Part shown: positions 11,286-22,592 of the stretch, one piece after another
Layout: each line of letters starts with the position of its first letter
Numbering within the stretch: the stretch's first letter is position 1
Assembly (NCBI GenBank): GCA_027596075.1
Contig: JADGJC010000048.1
Span: 1-64,000, forward strand
Reading direction: 5' to 3'
From: Rhizophlyctis rosea
Lineage: Eukaryota; Chytridiomycota; Chytridiomycetes; Rhizophlyctidales; Rhizophlyctidaceae
Length of the DNA stretch: 64,000 bases
The notes under the pieces: model-generated
The model's input: the letters and a program-made list of their open reading frames with translations, nothing else
Database searches by the model: none
What the model was told of the DNA's origin: nothing
Translations under genes and position numbers: made by a program

Positions 11286-12011
11286 GACCTGGTCCGACGT
11301 CTCTTGAGTTTGCTGCTTGCTTCGCTGGGGGGGGGGGGGACGCGTCACGCCAGAGGCCTTTATAGGATCTGGTCGGGTGGTGGCGCAGTAAACTGCTGCG
11401 CACGAGCCAGTGACAAGTTGGGTGTGGGGAAGTTTCGCGAATTCATAAGAAGACAAGATGATGGGTGTTTGTCCAGCTTGCACAATATCAGCAAGAGCAA
11501 TCGGAAGCAATAACATTCGTGGTGTCATGTGGCATAGCCACTGTTCCCAAGTCCTCAGCTCCCTGCATACGTGCAGGTTTCATTGACTTCATTGACTATC
11601 CGGCTGCGATTATGTCAATGTCTTACTGGCATTGTCCACATGCCAACTATGCCACTCGACTATCATTGAGCAATCCGTGTGAAGTTAAAGAATCAGAGAA
11701 GTGAAGCGTATGCCAGTTTCCGCCCGTCAATGTTCGCCCTGCGCAATCTCCTGAAACTGGCCAATCGTGATGGGCGTGGGCGGTCAATCTTTGGAAGTGG
11801 AGATCAAATTGATGTACAGGTGGCATTGAAAAAATGGAACACTGGAAATGGGGTGCAGTCACCGTGCACGCGACGCTATGCACCACCACCTTCGGCAATC
11901 AGTGGGTTCGAAGGAGGCTTTAGACAGCTTTTTTCAGCACTTTCCTGGTGAAACGATTGTCGCTTTGTGCGTTCTGTTCTTGTAACAACATCGTTTCAAT
12001 CAGCTCAACAA
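11286..12011. other. divergent intergenic region
   Basis: Lies between the sirtuin (-) and the F-box/ankyrin-like gene (+). It holds the optional 81-codon N-terminal extension of the sirtuin (to 11528) and a G13 tract at 11327-11339. I see nothing else supportable. Confidence 0.5.
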
Positions 12012-13094
12012 ATGGGTGCCTCCGGCCCTGACGCCAATAATCAAGCCCAAGTAGGGCTTCCTACTGCCACCCACGACTTGACCACCCTGCTCCCGAAAGA
12101 AGTCTGGATCGATATTCCAGCTTTATTACGAGACCCCAGAAACTTGTTCCGCACCAACCGTTCTTCTCAAGCTCTGGGCAAAGATCCACATACCAAATCC
12201 CGCTACCTTCGCTATCGCTACGGCACCCGCGCTGCGCTTATCACCGCCATCACTGAAAAACCCAGGCTGCTCCTTCCGACCAAGGTCGTGGCACTCCTAC
12301 TCCAATCGACAAAATGAACCAAGATTACTTGGTGGACCTGCTTTACGGCATCACCACCGAAGACGGTCTGAAAGACATCCAATACATCCTAGATCGCGGG
12401 TTCAAAATCACTCCAACAGTCGCAACCGAACTAGCAAAGCGCCGCGACCGATTCTTCACCCACCTATTCATCCTTTGCCTTGCCCTCCCGCATTCCGACC
12501 TCCTCCACCATGCTCGTGCCGCCCTAGAATACGCAGTCCGGTTCCGTACCCACTACGGTTCTCACGGCTACGCCTACTCCGAAGAATTCGTTACCTCAGT
12601 GCAAAGGGAGTTTCCCGAAATCACAAACACAGAACTTAGGGAGGCGTTTGAGTGGGCCATTTGTACTTCATCTCAATCGGATTTAGAGCAACAAGGGGCG
12701 TGTATGGGAGTTCAGGCATGGCGATGGATCATTAAGATATTTGGGAAAGATCATGAAATTACGAAGTTGGTCTTTGATGCTGCTTTTAGTCGTATGGCTG
12801 TCCGGTGGAGTAGACATCTGAACTCTTGGGAAGAAAGTACGGAGGGACTGGTAACGTGTCTGACTCAAGGCATGCGTTTAGAACCTCGTCACGTTGAAGG
12901 GCTAGAGGAACGACTCCCTTACAGCAACCAGAGACAGCTTTTCAAACTGTTCATGGGGTGGGTGTTGAAAAAGAAGAATACAATGACAAAGGCGGAACAG
13001 GTACTTTGGGTGGAAAGTTTTGCAGCGAGTTGTCGAAAACAACGGTGGGGTTTTTCTGCTTCCGCAGCTGGGATATGTACCTGCCGCGAGGTAG
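12012..13094 (+). pseudogene. F-box/ankyrin-like gene with two frameshifts
   Basis: The reading starts at ATG 12012 with an F-box-like segment (LLPKEVWIDIPALLRDPRNLF) and helical repeats. It stops at 12315-12317, but the next ATG overlaps that stop (ATGA) and continues the same protein character (ILDRGFKITPTVATELAKRRD). One extra A in the AAAA run at 12312-12315 would join the two. A second break is near 12998: the frame there gives a poor tail to 13099, whereas shifting one base gives FGWKVLQRVVENNGG and LLPQLGYVPAAR before a stop at 13092-13094. Splicing does not explain either break (the only candidate intron at the second is 25 bp). The gene is therefore probably decayed, or has two indel errors. 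Architecture resembles the gene at 866-2099. Confidence 0.55.
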
Positions 13095-14566
13095 ATTGAA
13101 GTTCTTGATAAAAGGTTTCTTTGGTTTACAGAAAAGCCAGACGACGTCAGCGAGGCCAGCGCAAGCAATGCCATCCCCCGCACCAGGAAGGATCGTCGGG
13201 ACCGATACGTACAAAATATCACGAAATACATCGATAGATTCCCTCCTCAACGAGACGACTGTCAAAAGGTTCAGTTTTTCTCCGATGGGGAGGTTTCGAC
13301 ACAATTGTCCGAAAGAGATGCCACTCAAACAGGAGTATCATCTGCTCAATTGTCACCTAGTGGAAGGCCCATTAGGAAATGCCGGAAAAACGCAGGACGT
13401 TACGTACGATGGGTTTTTCCCACTCTGTAAGCGGGTTAGCAGAATAGTGGAAGGTGTCCGTCCGTTGGAGTAGATGTAGTATATGTCGTTTGCTTTTGCT
13501 ATGTTGTAACAAATATAAGAATTTTATTGGAGCATTCGCACAAATATTACGATTCTCATGAACTGCTGTACTAGAGATCCATACCACGATTATCTCCACT
13601 TATCTCTAACGTCTATCCCTGTACATTGATGTCCGTGAAAAAGTTCTTGCCGCCGCAGCAATATGCTCCCTTGAGAGGTGCCAGGTTCTAAATTGGTCAT
13701 TCTTTGCGCCAAAACGCCGAGAAAGATTTCAAGTCTTCAACCGTAATAAGAACTGATCATGAGGTTCTTTTTTCTGAGAACATTGGCCAAACAGTGACCA
13801 CCTTCTTTGCCGGCAGAACAGTGTTCAACCAAGAATGGCGCGCCCAAGGTATGAATGAGTTCAAACTAGTTCATATGTAATCTGACTCTCTCAGGGCAAC
13901 TTCATAATCTCTTTCGCTGGTTTTGGGCTGCTTGGTAGGTGACAGTCCGCCCTTTGCGAAGCGCTGGTTCAGAGTTGTTGGTCTTCTTCGCTTCAAGGCT
14001 TCTGGATTAAAACCCACTTTTTACGCACAAAGAATCCTGCCCGCTGAATGGTTGTTATTCCATATGCTACTCTTCACTGTGCTCGACGAGTTGCTGGTAG
14101 GTTTGCATATGTTGCGCCAGACAAAGAAATCTTAAAAGGACATCATGAGGAACAGTGATACATAAGCGCTCGCCTATTGTTTAATTGAAACAATGGAACA
14201 GGTCAAAAGGGCGAGCGCAGACTTCTATACTAATTTCAACCTTAGATTGTGAGAGTCCTTTGGGAATTTGCAACATGGCGTTTCCCTACATTCAAGCTGG
14301 AGCATCCGGAGCACCATCTGCACGCCCTCCAAGTTTAACCTCTGGAATATATGTTGCTGACCAACTCTTTGTTTAAACCAAGAGGTTGGGTCCTATCACA
14401 TCATACCTATTATCCAAGCCTTGTAACTCTGTTATGAGCAGCATTGGTAACTGTTCAGTGTGAGTGGATATACATGAGGATTTGTGACGGCGCCCAGAAG
14501 CCTGTCTTACGTCACCCAAAAGATGAAAAAGAGACAACTGGCAGTCAAGGAAAGGGACATATCAAC
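13095..14566. other. intergenic, no supported gene
   Basis: About 1.5 kb between the decayed F-box/ankyrin-like gene and the 3' end of the HNH_2 gene. Only short unsupported open frames. No tRNA or repeat array recognised. Confidence 0.5.
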
Positions 14567-15753
14567 TCATATTAACAACCGTTCGTCATACAATGTATCG
14601 TCGCTAGAAGCAGCATTGCGTAAAAACTTATCCTCCAACTCCAACTCACTCTCCTCCTCGGTTCCAACATCATCCCGCACGACAAATGCATCACCCTCTG
14701 GAATACTATCATCTTCCCGTTTGTCGCCCCCTGCCTTGAAGTTCCTGATGACACATTCCTCAAAGTGCTCTTGGAAGAAGATACATGGAGGAAACCTGTC
14801 ACGATAATATGTTGCTTGTGGTGGGTAGTCGACGAGAGCTGGGGTGAGGAGAGGTTTCATGTGCGGAATGCTGGACGTTATGTTGAAACGAAAAGCATAA
14901 GGCTATCACAAATGACATTTAGCATCCACCTTCTGGACACAGAAGATGCACTGGTAAACAACACTTACAATATCATGTTTGCAATATACAGACCAGTAGA
15001 AGTTGTCATATTGGGTGTGGAATGTGCTTGTCAAGAGCATGGCGACGCTAACGTCATAACCTGGGATATGCGAATCTGACCCTGGGGTAACAAGGGCGGG
15101 CTCGTGGAAGAGGAGGGTGCGGAGATGGGTGTTTTGGGAAAACTAAGGATTTCAGATTGGGAAGAAATTGATTGAAAAAAATGAGACTCTTGCCAGCTAC
15201 ATACGAATTTCTCCGCAAATTGTGGTGGGAAGACATGAGCCGTGTCGTAATCTGTTGGAACAGGGTTTCCTGTTATGACACACCCTCTATCACGCGCAAC
15301 ACAAGAAATCCTCAGCTTTGGCTGAAAACGATCCCGATCTTGTTTATGATTCCTGGTGCTAGTAAAGAGAGGTGGTAGTTGTACTGCTGGTGGTGGTTGT
15401 GTTGCTGCGGGGTTGGGGGTAGTTGCACCGGACGTGGTAGGGGTGGATTGGCCTGACTTGTTTGCAGGATTCATCAAAGGGTCAGGAGACCGCCGCTCGC
15501 CAATAGTTTGGGAAGTTACAGTTGAGAGTTTCAACTCTAGGTATGAGTTTTGGAAGGCTTGCAGAGTGGGGAATGGTTGGAATGGGTTTGCGGGGTTTGT
15601 CCTGAAGTCGACATTTTGCGGTACGAGTTGTGGAATGGAGGGATAGATTGTTGATATCAAGACAAGGCAAAGTTCGGGAGGGATAGGGTCGGGAGTGCGA
15701 AAAAAGCCCACCATTGACCCGTCACTCAGCGAATATTGTAAGACATAAGGCAT
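14567..15753 (-). CDS. HNH_2-domain nuclease-like protein
   Basis: Exons in transcription order: 15205-15753, 14969-15142 and 14567-14902, 352 residues, all junctions phase 0. Introns are GTATGT..CCTTAG (62 bp) and GTAAGT..TGATAG (66 bp). Residues 150-240 carry the HNH_2 pattern: RDRGCVITG, then DTAHVFP (HNH His), and in exon 2 YDVSVAMLLTSTFHTQYDN, equivalent to the second His/Asp-Asn segment. The N-terminal 150 residues include a Pro/Thr-rich linker; the C-terminal 70 are acidic (EEESELELED). HNH_2 domains occur in many uncharacterised fungal proteins; DNA cleavage is inferred from family only. I cannot assign a partner or pathway. Confidence 0.85.
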
Positions 15754-16447
15754 ATTGACGATAATGGTACTGTATGTTTTCTGTGGTGAGTAGGTAGGTA
15801 GGTAAGAATGGTGGGTGTGATCGAAGGGGAAAGGGAGTGGCTAGCAAGTGGCAATAGGGAAGTTCGAGTTCAACCCACTCATGCCACAGCTCCAGAGTTT
15901 TGGTGTCAAATTTGGAGCAGGGGCACAGTCATATTACATCATAATTTGGAGCAGAGGTACAGTGATGCCACTTTGCGACACAGTCATGCAGCTTGCCGGC
16001 ACAGTGACGCCTGCTTCAAATTTGAAGGGGTTTGCTCCAAATTCGACACCAAGACTCCACAGACCCTCAGCCACAGACCAGAAAGATTGGAGCTGACTCT
16101 CAATGTCCACAGAGACAGACTTGGAGGGTCACAACATTCAAACAATACAAGAGTCAAAGGAAGCAACATAACTTACTCCGTGATGACTCTCGGCAGTTAG
16201 TTCCAAACCCCGGCTGCAGAGAGGAGGTATCGCAGGTGAATTTGTCGAAAGAAGTAGCTATGCTGTACGTAAATGCACAGCAACTTTGCGCTTTTCACGG
16301 CGCAGAAATAGCGCCAGCTCCATCTTCACATCCAAACCATATCATTATACCCCCCGAAAAACATAATAAAAAAAAAAATCTAAACCAAATCTAACCCCCT
16401 CCTTCCACAAACACCCCCTACATGAACCCCATCCACAAATTACCCCC
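15754..16447. other. intergenic with inverted repeat
   Basis: Lies between the 5' end of the HNH_2 gene and the 3' end of the LeuRS gene, both on the minus strand. It contains an inverted repeat (15894-15919 / 16033-16058) and several degenerate GGCACAGTGAYG-like motifs between its arms. No gene is visible. Confidence 0.6.
15894..16058. repeat. 26-bp inverted repeat flanking about 113 bp
   Basis: The left arm (15894-15919) includes TTGGTGTCAAATTTGGAGCA and the right arm (16033-16058) is its reverse complement with about three mismatches. A third partial copy (AATTTGGAGCAG) lies at 15953-15964. The loop holds four degenerate copies of a (G)RCACAGTSAYG motif. It could be a small non-autonomous element remnant or a hairpin. 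Confidence 0.75.
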
Positions 16448-19400
16448 TCACAAAATCCTATACGTAGGCTGCCCCGGCACCGCCCCCTCAGCCTTCTTCA
16501 AATCGTCCCCATCAACTCCCCCACTCCCTTCCTTCAACCCCTCCTTCTTCAAAACCTCCACTCTAACAATCTTCAAAGCAGCAACCTCCCTCCTAACAAA
16601 CTCCATATTCAATTCCAAAATCGCCGCTTCGTCAAACGGAAGTTTCCTGTCGAATGCCGAGGGACCGTTGGCTTCGACGGCTTGCTGCTCAGGGTGGATG
16701 GGAAAAGGTGGTAAGATTTTAGATATCAGAAGCAACCGCCAACCATTATCAGATAACCATTCCCTTGCCAACACCAATACGAGACATGAAAAGACAACAC
16801 AAACCTTCATAACCATAACAAAAGGCATAACAGCCTTATTCTTCATCAACCCCTTCTTAGCAAGCACCTCCTTCTCCTTCCCCGTAAAACTCTTCTTCCC
16901 ATCATCCCACGCATCCTTCAACACCGCAACAGCCTCATCCTGCCACTCCGGGAACGATTCCGCAACATACAGGCGCAAAGTCTTCTCAGCATTCGCATCA
17001 GCGGGTGAAGCGGCGGGTGCACCCCCCTTCTTCTTCGCAGCCTTCTTCGCCAACGCGTCCTCCGCAGACCGGATCTTCGACCCGAGACCGCGGATGTAAT
17101 CCGCGGCGGCGAGGAGTTGAGCCGAGTCTTTTGGTTCGGGGGTGGTGGGGAAGAGTGCTTTTTGGATTGAGTGGGGCTGGAAGAGGTTTTGTTTAATGAA
17201 CGTCAGCATGCTTGCTCTCTTATGCTAACCCAATCAAACCGCACAAAAAACCCAAACAAAAATCTCCCCATACCTTCTTCAACAAATCACTCCAAACATG
17301 CTCCGACCAATGCGGCGCAACGGGCGCCAACATCAAGGCCTCAAGTTCAATAAACCTCTCAACCAACTCCCGATGCATCCCTTCAAACTTCTCCTCCCCA
17401 TGATTCAATCCCGCTACACCCTCGCCAAGCGTCGCCTTCCGGTACGCCCCCCGTGCATTATTCATCTCATAAAAGCCATACTTAACCGCCTCCCGGTACA
17501 ACATCGCCGCATACGCCTTATCACAGTTTTGCACAATCTTCGCTAGTTCAGCTTCGAATACCCGGTCGTTCCACGTGTATGGGCCGTCGCGTAGTTTGCC
17601 TGCAGCAATGTCCGCAAGGGATTCTTCAATCCATTCTTTTTCCGTGTAGAACTTCAGAATCGCGTCGTCGGCCGTTTTGTCGAGGAAATTGGCGTCCTCG
17701 ACACCGTCTCCGGCATCGGCGAGTGCGAACCGCGTCGCGTCGGCGCCGTAGCGTTTGATGGCATCCCGAAGAGTAAGGAAGTTACCAGTAGATTTGGACA
17801 TCTTGTCACCGTTAAGGAGCAAATGACCGTTGGAACGAACGGCTTGGGGCCATTTCTCTTTCGGGAAGATGGCGGTGTGGTTGTAGATGAAGAACGTCAA
17901 GTGGTTGTTGACAAGATCCTTTCCGGAGCAGCGGAGGTCGAGCGGGTAGAAGTAGTCGAACTCACGGCGGAGCTCGTCGAGAGTTTCTTTGGGGATGGTG
18001 GTGTTGGAGGGGAAGCTGCCGCCGAGGAGGATGTAGTCCCAGACGTCGTCGGTCAACTGGTCGGCCTTGATGCCGGCCTTGCCAGGTTGGGAACCGTCAA
18101 GGTTGCCACCTAAAATTCCCATCGTCAAACCAACAGATCATTGTTTCTCAACCAACAAGACTCTTCTCACTCACCATGCAACAAATGCGCAACAGTATAA
18201 TAAGCCATATAAATCGTCGAATCACTCAACGACTCAATCAAATACTGCGGATCCCACGGCAACCGACTCCCAAGTCCAAAGCTCCGCGAACAAGCCCATT
18301 GCTTCAACCAATCAAGCGTCTTCTCGAACTGGTTGCGCGTCTCGGTCGAGAAGGTCTCCATGCTTGCAAGACACCTGAACATAAATAACGTCAGCCTTCA
18401 CCGATCAAAAAATATAATCAATATGACGAAACTCACTCCTCAGCCAACTTCTTCCAGCTCTCCTCTCCATAGTCCATATACCACTGCGGCGCCAAAGTGA
18501 CAACACACTCATCTCCACTACGCGAGATGACCAATCCTTCGGGTTCGCAGTACGGGAAGGCAAGGCCCATGTCGATCAGCATAGAGCGGATTAAGGGTTT
18601 CGCTTCTTGTACGGGTCTAAAAGTAGATCAAAGGCGTCAGCATGAAGAATACAATCACACAGTCCCACATCCTCCCAAACATGCCCCAGCCATCAGAATC
18701 CAAGATTTTCTCCCCAGTTTATCATCCGGAAGAACGAAAGTTATATATCTTTTTTATCTCCCCATTTAGCTCCAACCCCCCACCTCCCAATCCCAAAACA
18801 AACATCTCACAATAAAACCCCTACTCACTTGCCCTCATGCGGTCCAACCGTCATAGTACCATGATAAAATCCCGCCTTATACACCATCTCCTTCGCCAAC
18901 GCCAACTGCGTCTTATCCTTCTGACTCTGAATCTTCAACTGCTTCACAACAGTCGGAGCCGAAAGATCGCCATACTCCGCCGTCTTAATGATCCCCCGCA
19001 AAGGATTGAAGAACGGCTCAATCCACTTCTTCTCCACGTTATAGTACTCTGACTTTTTCAAAAGATCCTGGAGGGTGATGAAATCGTCGGGGGAGTCGGA
19101 GGGGACGGAGGTGACGACTCCGGTACCTTTGGTGATGAGGACGCCTTCCATGGGGAGGGTGTAGACGGTGGGGAAGGGAGAGAGGGGTGCGGAGAGGGGA
19201 AGGCCGACAAGGTCCCAGCCCTTGACGTCAGCCAATTTCTTTACTTCCCCACGCTTTTCGAATAGTCCTTGCCATGCCATGTTCAACGCCGCCCGCTCGG
19301 TACACACCCAAGCCTCTTCGTCGTTAACGGCATACACCCCGTAAGGAATGTCCACACCGACGTAACAGTTGGTCTGCCCATACATGGTCTCCGGTCTCAA

Positions 19401-20591
19401 GGTCGCGGCAACAAGGTAGACCTTCCGGTTTCCGATTTTCGCCGAGACGTCCGCCGACGTCAACTTTTGACCCACAGGGACACCCTTGACCTTATCCCGC
19501 TGCTCCTCCGACTGCTTCTGCACATCCTCCAACAACACCCTCAACTTGATCCCCGTGTACTCCTGCACTCCGACACCTTCTCCCGTCGACCGATCGTGGT
19601 CCATACATGGTTGGCCATCAAGAGGGGAGTAAATAGTGTACCGCTCGCCGAATGCTACTCGTGGTGGGGTGGATGATCGAAGCTTGTTGAATTGCCATCG
19701 GACGAAGGAGTCAAAGTACTTGTTGATGTCAGTGGTGAAGAACGATCGCCGCCAGTCGACGTGCATACCGAGCTTCTTCAAGTCTTCCACGGCAAGGGGT
19801 GGGAAGTAGTAGAGCCAATGTGTAGGATCCGCAAACTGTGCAATCTCTTCTGTTGGCACACCCATTGATTTCATGATCTGGAACTGGTACTTCAAACCGG
19901 TGTTCTTCGCTGCTGCTTTTCCGTGTTTTTTGACGATTTTGGTGGGATCTGTGGGTGCGTCGCCATTTGTTGGTGCTGGCTCGGGCGCTTCTTCCACAAC
20001 TGGTTCAGCTATAACGTGAAATAGAAATGGCCGTGAGTATTGATATCCTCCAGCAATCTGATATGTTGGTTTTTGAACATACGCTTGTATCCTGAAAAGT
20101 CCTTTCCAAACATTTCAACCTCCTTCTTGAGCTTATCCGCACACGCCTGTTGACGGCCATTAGCTTTGGTTCTGAGGAAGTGTAAGACCACGGATCGTAC
20201 CTTAATCGGCATTCCTGTTACGTGGAAACCAAAGGGAAACAGAGCCCTCTTCCCCTTCATCCGCTCATATGCCACCGCGAATTCAACTTTCGACAAGGAG
20301 AAGGAGTGTCCCAAATGCAAAAGTCCGTTCATGTAAGGGAAGGGGAAAGTTGCCATGAATTTTGGTTGGAGGGGTTCGCCTGGGCCAGGCGCGTTGACCT
20401 CGAATGCCTTGTCGGCTTCCCACCGGGCCTGTGCTTTCGCTTCGAGCTCGGTGAGGACATCACGTTTCGCGGTCTATCAGCGGAGATGCCAAGTCAGCGT
20501 AATGCAGCTTCTTTAACCTCATAACTGACAAGTTACAAATTTGACGTACCTTCTTGGGTTCAGAAGTGGGGTTAACTTTTTGGGTGGCCAT
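16448..20591 (-). CDS. cytosolic leucyl-tRNA synthetase
   Basis: Charges tRNA-Leu; class Ia enzyme of the archaeal/eukaryotic cytosolic type. Exons in transcription order: 20550-20591, 20201-20473, 20083-20146, 18829-20008, 18437-18616, 18175-18374, 17274-18109, 16805-17176 and 16448-16684; 1127 residues, the usual cytosolic length. The ATP-binding HIGH equivalent is HLGH at about residue 67-70 ([13 protein letters not shown]). The CP1 editing domain spans roughly 270-500 ([30 protein letters not shown]). KMSKS is perfect ([12 protein letters not shown]) at about residue 755, and an anticodon-binding plus C-terminal domain follows. Start chosen at MATQKVNP, just before a charged helix; no mitochondrial presequence, so cytosolic. 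The last junction could also be three bases earlier. It is divergent from the proteasome alpha6 gene. Confidence 0.97.
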
Positions 20592-21148
20592 GGTGGACTG
20601 TTGTTTACAAAGGAGGGACGGACGTAGGACTGGGTAAGTAATATGTATGGGCCGCGTGTGGCACCAGGCGGCAAAGCGTGGAGCTCGTAAGGCCAACGTG
20701 ATTGTGGACGCTAGCTGCGTCACTACCAAGATGGTCTACAAAGCGAGTAGTGTGGGAAGGTGAATTATACCCTGCCCGAGATCAGACCAAAAATAAATTA
20801 CAGCGTCCTGAAAGTTCAACTCCAACACACATCCAAGGGCCAAATTCACAGTCCCAAGTCACTGGCACCCTGATGCATCACGATGACGTGTCTCTGCGAT
20901 GGCACATGATTGGAGGAACGTCACAAGCCTGGCTTACTAAAGCAATACGAAGGCTCTTTGGCTAATTACCACGTGGATCTCAAATTAGCCCTTCCTGGCG
21001 TTGTTGCACCCTGGCTTCGTCTTCTCCCTTCCAAGTTCCAACACCATTTCCCTCACATCCAATTCGTGCAACCAGACTCGTCAATTGCAGTCCTGTACAT
21101 CTCAATTACAACCCGCCATAAACACACCCGGGGGACACGTTGTGAAGC
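20592..21148. promoter_or_regulatory. divergent promoter region LeuRS / proteasome alpha6
   Basis: 557 bp between two divergent housekeeping genes. No clear TATA box. The sequence GGCGGCAAA at 20667-20675 differs by one base from the yeast proteasome element GGTGGCAAA, but a single inexact match is weak evidence. Confidence 0.4.
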
Positions 21149-22362
21149 ATGAGTCGCGGGTCAAACGGTAACGAGCTGACGCTTGAGGAAAGGACGACCT
21201 GACACTAACCTTGGAATTTCAACCTCCCTCTTTGCAGCTGGTTATGACCGGCACATCACCATCTTCTCTCCAGAGGGACGGTTATATCAAGTCGGTAAGT
21301 ACACTTGGTCCACTCTTTCCCGAGTGTCAATACAATTCGCTCTCGACATCACGAGTCCTCATAGAGTGATCTGACACTTTTAACCATCACGCAGAATATG
21401 CCTTTAAAGCCATTTCCAACGCGGGGATAACGTCGGTCGGGGTACGAGGTAAGGACAGTGCAGTTGTCGTCACACAGAAGAAAGTCCCGGTACGTATGCA
21501 TACGCCATAAAAAATGAGTTTTTTTGCTTTGAATAACTCTTACCGTTGTACACGCCCCACTAGGACAAGCTTCTTGACCCCTCCACCGTCACCCACGTCT
21601 TCCAACTAACACCAAACATCGGCTGTGTCATGACCGGTCTAATCGGTAAGTTTTCATATATCACAAACATCTTGCTCTCCTTCCTACCACCCCGAACGTA
21701 CCTACCTAACAACTCGTACCCAGCCGATGCCAGAGCCCAAGTCACCCGCGCCAGAATGGAAGCCGCAGAATGGCGCTACAAATTCGGCTATGAAATCCCC
21801 ACCGACATGCTCGCCAAGCGCGTCGCAAACATCAACCAGGTCTACACGCAACAGGCCGCCATGCGGCCTCTTGGTGTTTGTAAGTAGAAATCCCCCTCAG
21901 ACATTTTCTAGTCAGACGTTTCTCAACATCCAACTCCCTTCACACAGCAATGATCCTAATAGGTTACGACGACGAACGCGGACCTCAACTCTTCAAATGC
22001 GACCCAGCTGGCTACTTCATAGGCTACAAAGCCACCACTGCAGGCGCAAAACACCAAGAAGCCCTAAACCACCTCGAGAAGAAATTGAAGAAGGAGCCGC
22101 AATTGGATTTCGAGCAGACTGTTGAGGTGAGTCCGCAAGCCCATGTATCCACATGGATCCAGACGGCTATGGGTTGTGGATGGTTAACCTGGTTTATTTT
22201 TTTCAGATGGCAATAATGACCCTCTCCACGGTCCTATCGATCGATTTCAAAAAGACGGACATAGAAGTCGGGGTTGTCACGAAGGACCACCCGAAGTTTG
22301 TGCAGTTGACGGAGGAGGAGATTGATGAGCATTTGACGAGGATTGTGGAAAGGGCTGATTAG
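21149..22362 (+). CDS. SCL1: 20S proteasome subunit alpha type-6 (PSMA6/Scl1)
   Basis: Non-catalytic alpha-ring subunit of the 20S proteasome. Seven exons: 21149-21167, 21238-21294, 21395-21489, 21564-21645, 21724-21879, 21948-22126 and 22207-22362; 247 residues, matching the family. N-terminus [31 protein letters not shown] (given here in two parts around the first intron) is the alpha-type signature. [17 protein letters not shown] and [18 protein letters not shown] fit the alpha6 paralogue. The first exon has only 19 nt. All introns are 51-100 bp GT-AG. The C-terminus is acidic as usual. Convergent with SRP72, the stops being 230 bp apart. Confidence 0.97.
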
Positions 22363-22592
22363 TAAATCAAATCCTTTCTCGGGTTTACAGATTCTCTATT
22401 TTGCCTTCTTTTTGTTAATAGTATATACAAACCTTTGGTTGCCGAAATTAGAGGAGTGGAGATTGAGGATACGGCTTGGAAAATGATGAGCAAGAATGAG
22501 GGGCCTGGGCTTTTCAGAAAAACAAGTAACGGTCTATGATTCGCGATCATGGGGAAAGCTCACTCTCACACACATTATTCACAACCCTCAAC

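Noticed and set aside
13001..13025. possible intron GTACTT..TTGCAG to explain the second frame break of the F-box/ankyrin-like gene
   Set aside because: Only 25 bp; the introns in the well-supported genes of this window are all 50 bp or longer.
20667..20675. near match to the yeast proteasome promoter element
   Set aside because: One mismatch in nine, single copy and almost 500 bp from the start; expected by chance.
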